Source of the DNA: Rhizobacter sp. | Lineage (GTDB): Bacteria; Pseudomonadota; Gammaproteobacteria; Burkholderiales; Burkholderiaceae_C | NCBI GenBank assembly: GCA_025351675.1 | Contig: JANXVK010000385.1 | Span: 1-9,387, forward strand | Reading direction: 5' to 3' | Length of the DNA stretch: 9,387 nucleotides | Shown: positions 6,072 to 9,387 of the stretch, piece by piece | Position numbering within the stretch: position 1 is the stretch's first letter | Layout of the letters: every line of letters begins with the position of its first letter | Notes under the pieces: model-generated | Seen by the model: only the letters and a program-made list of their open reading frames with translations | What the model was told of the DNA's origin: nothing | Database searches by the model: none | Translations under genes and position numbers: made by a program

Positions 6072-7178
6072 ATGCCCTTTGACCGAATCGACCCGCGCAT
6101 TCGCGCGACATCGCTGCGCCTCGCAGTGCTCACCGCAATCGCCCTGCCCGCCCTGGCCGCAGCTCAGACGTCGCCGCCGCCGACGCTCGACCATTGCGCC
6201 GCGATCGGCGCGCCGTCGGATCGCCTGGCCTGCTACGACAGCATCGCCGGCCGCGCACCCGCGCCGACCGGATCCGCGGCGCAGCAGCCCGCGGCGACCT
6301 CGCTGCTCGCGCCCACCGGCGCCGCGCTGCCCGACACCGCCGCGCCGAAACCCGAGACCGGTTTGCTGTCGAAATACTGGGAGCTCGACGCCTCCGACAA
6401 GCGCGGCATCTTCAACTTCGTGGGCTACGCGCCGAACTACGTGCTGCCGATCCATTTCACCAACCGCATCAACCGCGCGCCGCAGTCGCCCACGCAGGCG
6501 GCCGTGCTGCAGCCCGACTACCGGCGCGAAGAGGCCAAGTTCCAGCTCTCTTTGCGCACCAAGCTCGCGCAGGACGTGCCGCTGATCGGCGGCGACGTCT
6601 GGGCGGCGTTCACGCAGCAGGCGATGTGGCAGATCTATAACGGGACCGATTCCAAGCCGTTCCGCAACACCGACTACCAGCCCGAAATGATCTACGTGCG
6701 TGCCAGCCCGCAGAGCATGCGCGCGCTGCCGTTCGGTTGGCAGTGGCGCTACACGCAGTTCGGCCTGGCACACCAGTCGAACGGGCAATCCGACCCGCTT
6801 TCGCGCAGCTGGAACCGGGTCTACCTGGGCGCCGGGTTCGAGCGTGGCCCTTGGTCGTTCACCGCGCGCTACAACCAGCGCCTGAACGAGAGCCTCGAGA
6901 CCGACAACAACCCCGACCTGACGAGCTACCGCGGCCGCGGCGAGTTCCAGCTCACTTGGGCGCACGGCCTGCACACGGCCTCGCTGCTTTATCGCACCTC
7001 GCTGCGCGGCGCGAAGGACGGGGCCGTGCAGGCGGGGTGGACCTACCCGATCTTCAACGATCAGCCGAACGGCCTGCGCTGGTTCGTACAGGGATTCACC
7101 GGCTACGGTGAAACGCTGACCGACTACAACTTCCGCCAGACCAGTCTCGGCGTCGGCGTCACGTTCCTGCAGTTCTGA
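6072..7178 (+). CDS. pldA: Outer membrane phospholipase A (OMPLA)
   Basis: A calcium-dependent, dimeric outer-membrane beta-barrel that removes acyl chains from phospholipids misplaced in the outer leaflet. The 368-residue protein starts with a signal peptide: basic MPFDRIDPRIRATSLRL, a hydrophobic core, and likely cleavage after ALAAA near residue 31. A Cys-containing segment (LDHCAAIG...RLACYD, 39-56), common in proteobacterial members, and a Pro/Ala linker precede the barrel. YWELDASDKRG and GYAPNYVLPI (102-127) are family landmarks. The catalytic block HQSNGQSDPLSRSWN lines up with the E. coli enzyme, giving His234, Ser236 and Asn248. The last residue is Phe, as expected for a BAM substrate. 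I chose ATG 6072; a TTG at 6054 is possible but adds six residues ahead of the signal peptide. It appears to be a single-gene unit, and its stop directly abuts the convergent tautomerase stop. Confidence 0.93.
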   Translation: MPFDRIDPRIRATSLRLAVLTAIALPALAAAQTSPPPTLDHCAAIGAPSDRLACYDSIAGRAPAPTGSAAQQPAATSLLAPTGAALPDTAAPKPETGLLSKYWELDASDKRGIFNFVGYAPNYVLPIHFTNRINRAPQSPTQAAVLQPDYRREEAKFQLSLRTKLAQDVPLIGGDVWAAFTQQAMWQIYNGTDSKPFRNTDYQPEMIYVRASPQSMRALPFGWQWRYTQFGLAHQSNGQSDPLSRSWNRVYLGAGFERGPWSFTARYNQRLNESLETDNNPDLTSYRGRGEFQLTWAHGLHTASLLYRTSLRGAKDGAVQAGWTYPIFNDQPNGLRWFVQGFTGYGETLTDYNFRQTSLGVGVTFLQF

Positions 7179-7388
7179 TCATCCGCCTGCGGGCGGCTTC
7201 GGCAGCTTGTCGCTCCACAGCTGGCCGCCCTTGGCCCAGTTCTGCTTCGCGATGTCGAACAGCAGGATGTCGACGCTCTCGGGCGAGGCGCCGATCGTCT
7301 TGACGCAGGCATCGGTGATCGCGGCGACGAGCGCGCGTTTCTGCTCCGGCGTGCGGCCCTCGAACATGTCGATGCGGATGGTGGGCAT
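7179..7388 (-). CDS. Small tautomerase of the 4-oxalocrotonate tautomerase family
   Basis: A 69-residue protein. After removal of Met, Pro1 would be the catalytic base (MPTIRIDMFEGRT), and Arg11 is present as in 4-oxalocrotonate tautomerase. Arg39 of the classic enzyme is Asp here and Phe50 is Trp (QNWAKGG), so it is not the canonical 2-hydroxymuconate tautomerase and its enol substrate is unknown. Known members form hexamers of short beta-alpha-beta chains. ATG 7388 has GAAGGAAG about six bases upstream and fits the need for Pro second; an in-frame ATG further up at 7505 would bury the proline. It lies 94 bases after the deaminase stop and may be its co-transcribed partner. Its stop touches the pldA stop. 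Confidence 0.88.
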   Translation of the reverse strand: MPTIRIDMFEGRTPEQKRALVAAITDACVKTIGASPESVDILLFDIAKQNWAKGGQLWSDKLPKPPAGG

Positions 7389-7482
7389 GGCGGTCTTCCT
7401 TCGGGACGAGTTGCTTGGGTCGGGGTCGCCGGGGCGGGGCGCATCGAGCCCTCGCGGGCGCGCCACGCGCCACCGCAGCGAA

Positions 7483-8856
7483 TCAGCGCGTCGACTGTGC
7501 GGCATTCGCGAGTTGGCCGGCCAGGGCGTTGTGGCGCGCGAGGAGGCGCGGCAGCGACAACGTCGTCAGCTCGCCATCGCGCACGATCACCCGACCGTTG
7601 ACGATCGAATGCTTCACCTGCGGGATCTGGCAGAACACCAGCGCCGCGAGCGGGTCGTGCAGCGCACCCGCGGTGGCGATGCCGTCGAGCGGCACGCAGA
7701 CGATGTCGGCGGCCATGCCGACGGTGAGCGCGCCGATGTCGTCGCGCCCCAGCACCTTGGCGCCGCCGAGCGTCGCGATCTCGAGGATCTCGCGCGCGCT
7801 CATCGCGGCCGGGCCGTTGACAGCGCCGTGGGCCACGCGTTGCAGCAGCATCGCCATGCGCGCTTCGCCGAGCATGTGGCCGGCATCGTTCGACGCGGCA
7901 CCGTCGACGCCGAGGCCGACACTCACGCCGGCGTCGCGCATCGCGCGGATCGGCGCGATGCCCGAGGCCAGCCGCATGTTCGAGCACGGGCAATGCGCGA
8001 CGCCGGTACCGCTGCGCGCGAACAGCGCGATGCCGGGGGCGTCGAGCTTGACGCAGTGGGCGCACCAGACGTCCGGGCCGGTCCAGCCGAGCTGTTCCGC
8101 GTACTCGGCCGGCGTGCAGCCGAACTTCTCGCGTGTGTAAGCGACATCGAAGTCGTTCTCGGCGAGGTGGGTGTGGAGCGAGACGCCATGCTGCCGAGCG
8201 AGCAGCGCCGAATCGCGCATCAGCTCGCGGCTGACCGAGAACGGCGAGCACGGCGCGACGACGATGCGCTGCATCGCGAAGCGCGCCGGGTTGTGCCAGC
8301 GCGCGATCAGGCGCTGCGTCTCCTTCAGGATCGCCGCTTCGTCTTCGACGATCGCGTCGGGCGGCAAGCCGCCTTTCGATTCGCCCACGCTCATCGAGCC
8401 GCGCGCGGCGTGAAAGCGCATGCCGATCTCGGATGCGCCCTCGATGCTGTCTTCGAGGTTCACGCCGTTCGGGTAGATGTAGAGGTGGTCGCTGCTGGTC
8501 GTGCAACCCGACAGCAGCAGCTCGGCCATCGCGGTCTGCGTTGAGACCTTCACCATCTCGGGCGTCAGGTTCGCCCAAACCGGGTACAGGCCCTTCAGCC
8601 AGCCGAACAACTCGTTGTCCTGCACCATCGCGCGGGTCAGCGTCTGCACCATGTGGTGGTGCGTGTTGACCAGACCGGGGATGACGATCTGGTCGCGCGC
8701 CTCGATCACCTCGTCAGCCGTGTCCGGCAAGTCACCGGTCGTGCCGACCGCCTCGATCACATTGTCGCGCACGAACACCGCGCCGTCGGCAATCTCGCGG
8801 CGCTGCGCGTCCATCGTGACGAGCAGCGTCGCGTGGCGGATCAGCAGCGTCGTCAT
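7483..8856 (-). CDS. Amidohydrolase, 8-oxoguanine deaminase-type (ATZ/TRZ subfamily)
   Basis: A 457-residue metal-dependent cytosolic deaminase, the normal length. Predicted zinc ligands are His66 and His68 (NTHHHMVQ), His230 within HTHLAE (228-233), and Asp318 (GLGVDGAASND); Glu233 and His267 (CAHC) complete the usual catalytic set. GLVNTHHHMVQTLTR, ELLLSGCTTSSDH, APCSPFSVS and CPCSNMRLASGIAP resemble, from memory, the characterised Pseudomonas 8-oxoguanine deaminase, which turns 8-oxoguanine into urate and ammonia. Other ATZ/TRZ enzymes (triazine hydrolases, isocytosine or guanine deaminases) share parts of this pattern, so the exact substrate is less sure than the fold. ATG 8856 follows GAGGG at a 4-base spacing, and the upstream permease stop is only 7 bases away. 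Pairing with a purine permease supports a purine substrate. Confidence 0.85.
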   Translation of the reverse strand: MTTLLIRHATLLVTMDAQRREIADGAVFVRDNVIEAVGTTGDLPDTADEVIEARDQIVIPGLVNTHHHMVQTLTRAMVQDNELFGWLKGLYPVWANLTPEMVKVSTQTAMAELLLSGCTTSSDHLYIYPNGVNLEDSIEGASEIGMRFHAARGSMSVGESKGGLPPDAIVEDEAAILKETQRLIARWHNPARFAMQRIVVAPCSPFSVSRELMRDSALLARQHGVSLHTHLAENDFDVAYTREKFGCTPAEYAEQLGWTGPDVWCAHCVKLDAPGIALFARSGTGVAHCPCSNMRLASGIAPIRAMRDAGVSVGLGVDGAASNDAGHMLGEARMAMLLQRVAHGAVNGPAAMSAREILEIATLGGAKVLGRDDIGALTVGMAADIVCVPLDGIATAGALHDPLAALVFCQIPQVKHSIVNGRVIVRDGELTTLSLPRLLARHNALAGQLANAAQSTR

Positions 8857-8863
8857 ATCGCCC

Positions 8864-9387
8864 TCAATGCGCCTCGGCCATCTTCGCGGCCCCGATGGCC
8901 TCCGTCACATCGCCCTTGGCGCCGTTGAAGAAAATATTCAGCACGACGGCCGCCACCGCCGTCAGCAAGATGCCCGATTCGAGCAGCGGATGCAGGGTGT
9001 GCGACATGTGCTGGGTCCAGCGCGGCGCCACCAGCGGGATCAGCCCGAAGCCGATCGACAGCGCCACGATGTAGAGGTTGTGGCGATTGCCCTTGTAGTC
9101 GACCGACGACAGGATGCGGATGCCGGTGGCCGCGACCATGCCGAACATCACGAGGCCCGCACCGCCGAGCACGAACTGCGGAATGGCTTCGACGAAGGCC
9201 CCCATCTTCGGCAGCGTGCCAAGGATGATCATGATCACGCCGCCAGCCACGCAGACCCAGCGGCTCTTCACACCGGTAACGCCGACCAGACCCACGTTCT
9301 GCGAGAAGCTGGTGTACGGGAAGGTGTTGAAGATGCCGCCGATCAGCGTGCCCAAGCCGTCGGTGCGCAACCCGGCCGCGAGTTCGG
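8864..9387 (-). CDS. NCS2-family purine (xanthine/urate-type) permease, C-terminal part
   Basis: The gene runs off the right edge: 173 codons are visible and the start is outside the window, against about 450 for the family. It encodes an inner-membrane symporter that imports nucleobases with protons or sodium. The visible part begins ELAAGLRTDGLGTLIGG, followed by the NCS2 signature QNVGLVGVTGVKSR (visible residues 29-42). Hydrophobic segments follow at about 44-58, 69-89, 104-120 and 136-152, with a short hydrophilic tail ending AEAH. The signature and flanks resemble xanthine/urate carriers more than uracil carriers, but specificity cannot be settled from this part. It reads straight into the deaminase with a 7-base gap, so transport and deamination are probably co-expressed. 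Confidence 0.9.
   Translation of the reverse strand, partial: ELAAGLRTDGLGTLIGGIFNTFPYTSFSQNVGLVGVTGVKSRWVCVAGGVIMIILGTLPKMGAFVEAIPQFVLGGAGLVMFGMVAATGIRILSSVDYKGNRHNLYIVALSIGFGLIPLVAPRWTQHMSHTLHPLLESGILLTAVAAVVLNIFFNGAKGDVTEAIGAAKMAEAH

Noticed and set aside
4763..6133. 456-codon minus-strand frame under the molybdenum subunit
   Set aside because: It lies opposite a protein with all catalytic motifs and has the His, Arg, Val and Asp-rich composition of an antisense frame. Long minus-strand frames at 3362-4615 and 2616-3407 were dropped for the same reason.

Overview
This is a GC-rich stretch, with G or C at most third codon positions, that looks like the accessory catabolic DNA of a betaproteobacterium. 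Burkholderiales is the best guess, from the outer-membrane phospholipase, the form of the molybdenum hydroxylase and the general protein style. That is inference; no marker gene is present. It holds nine genes, two cut by the window edges, packed in four transcription blocks. No stretch above 300 bases lacks a gene, and I see no RNA gene, CRISPR array or insertion sequence.

Left block (minus strand, 1912 down to 1): a TetR-type regulator, a VOC-fold metalloprotein and an FAD-dependent aromatic-ring monooxygenase resembling 2,6-dihydroxypyridine 3-hydroxylase. The last two overlap by ATGA. The monooxygenase is cut, and the first 244 bases form a perfect 110-bp inverted repeat around a 24-bp spacer. 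This is most likely a fold-back artefact at a contig end.

Central block (plus strand, 2041-5869): the FAD, [2Fe-2S] and molybdopterin subunits of a xanthine dehydrogenase/CO dehydrogenase-family hydroxylase in order M-S-L, with both junctions ATGA overlaps. It diverges from the TetR gene. The space between holds a 50-bp interrupted dyad, an overlapping 18-bp palindrome (likely TetR operators) and a G-free, C-rich leader. The operon ends at a strong 43-nt hairpin.

Next comes a single plus-strand gene for outer membrane phospholipase A (6072-7178), whose stop directly abuts the stop of the convergent right block. The right block (minus strand, 9387 down to 7179) encodes an NCS2 purine permease (partial), an amidohydrolase of the 8-oxoguanine deaminase type and a small 4-oxalocrotonate-tautomerase-family protein.

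Reading together (inference): the TetR gene and its divergent partners look like a small regulon for oxidative attack on an N-heteroaromatic compound, in which the Mo-hydroxylase and the flavin monooxygenase add hydroxyls to the ring and the VOC protein acts on a product. The right block looks like uptake and deamination of an oxidised purine. The two may share a theme of purine or azaheterocycle use, but the sequence does not name the substrate.
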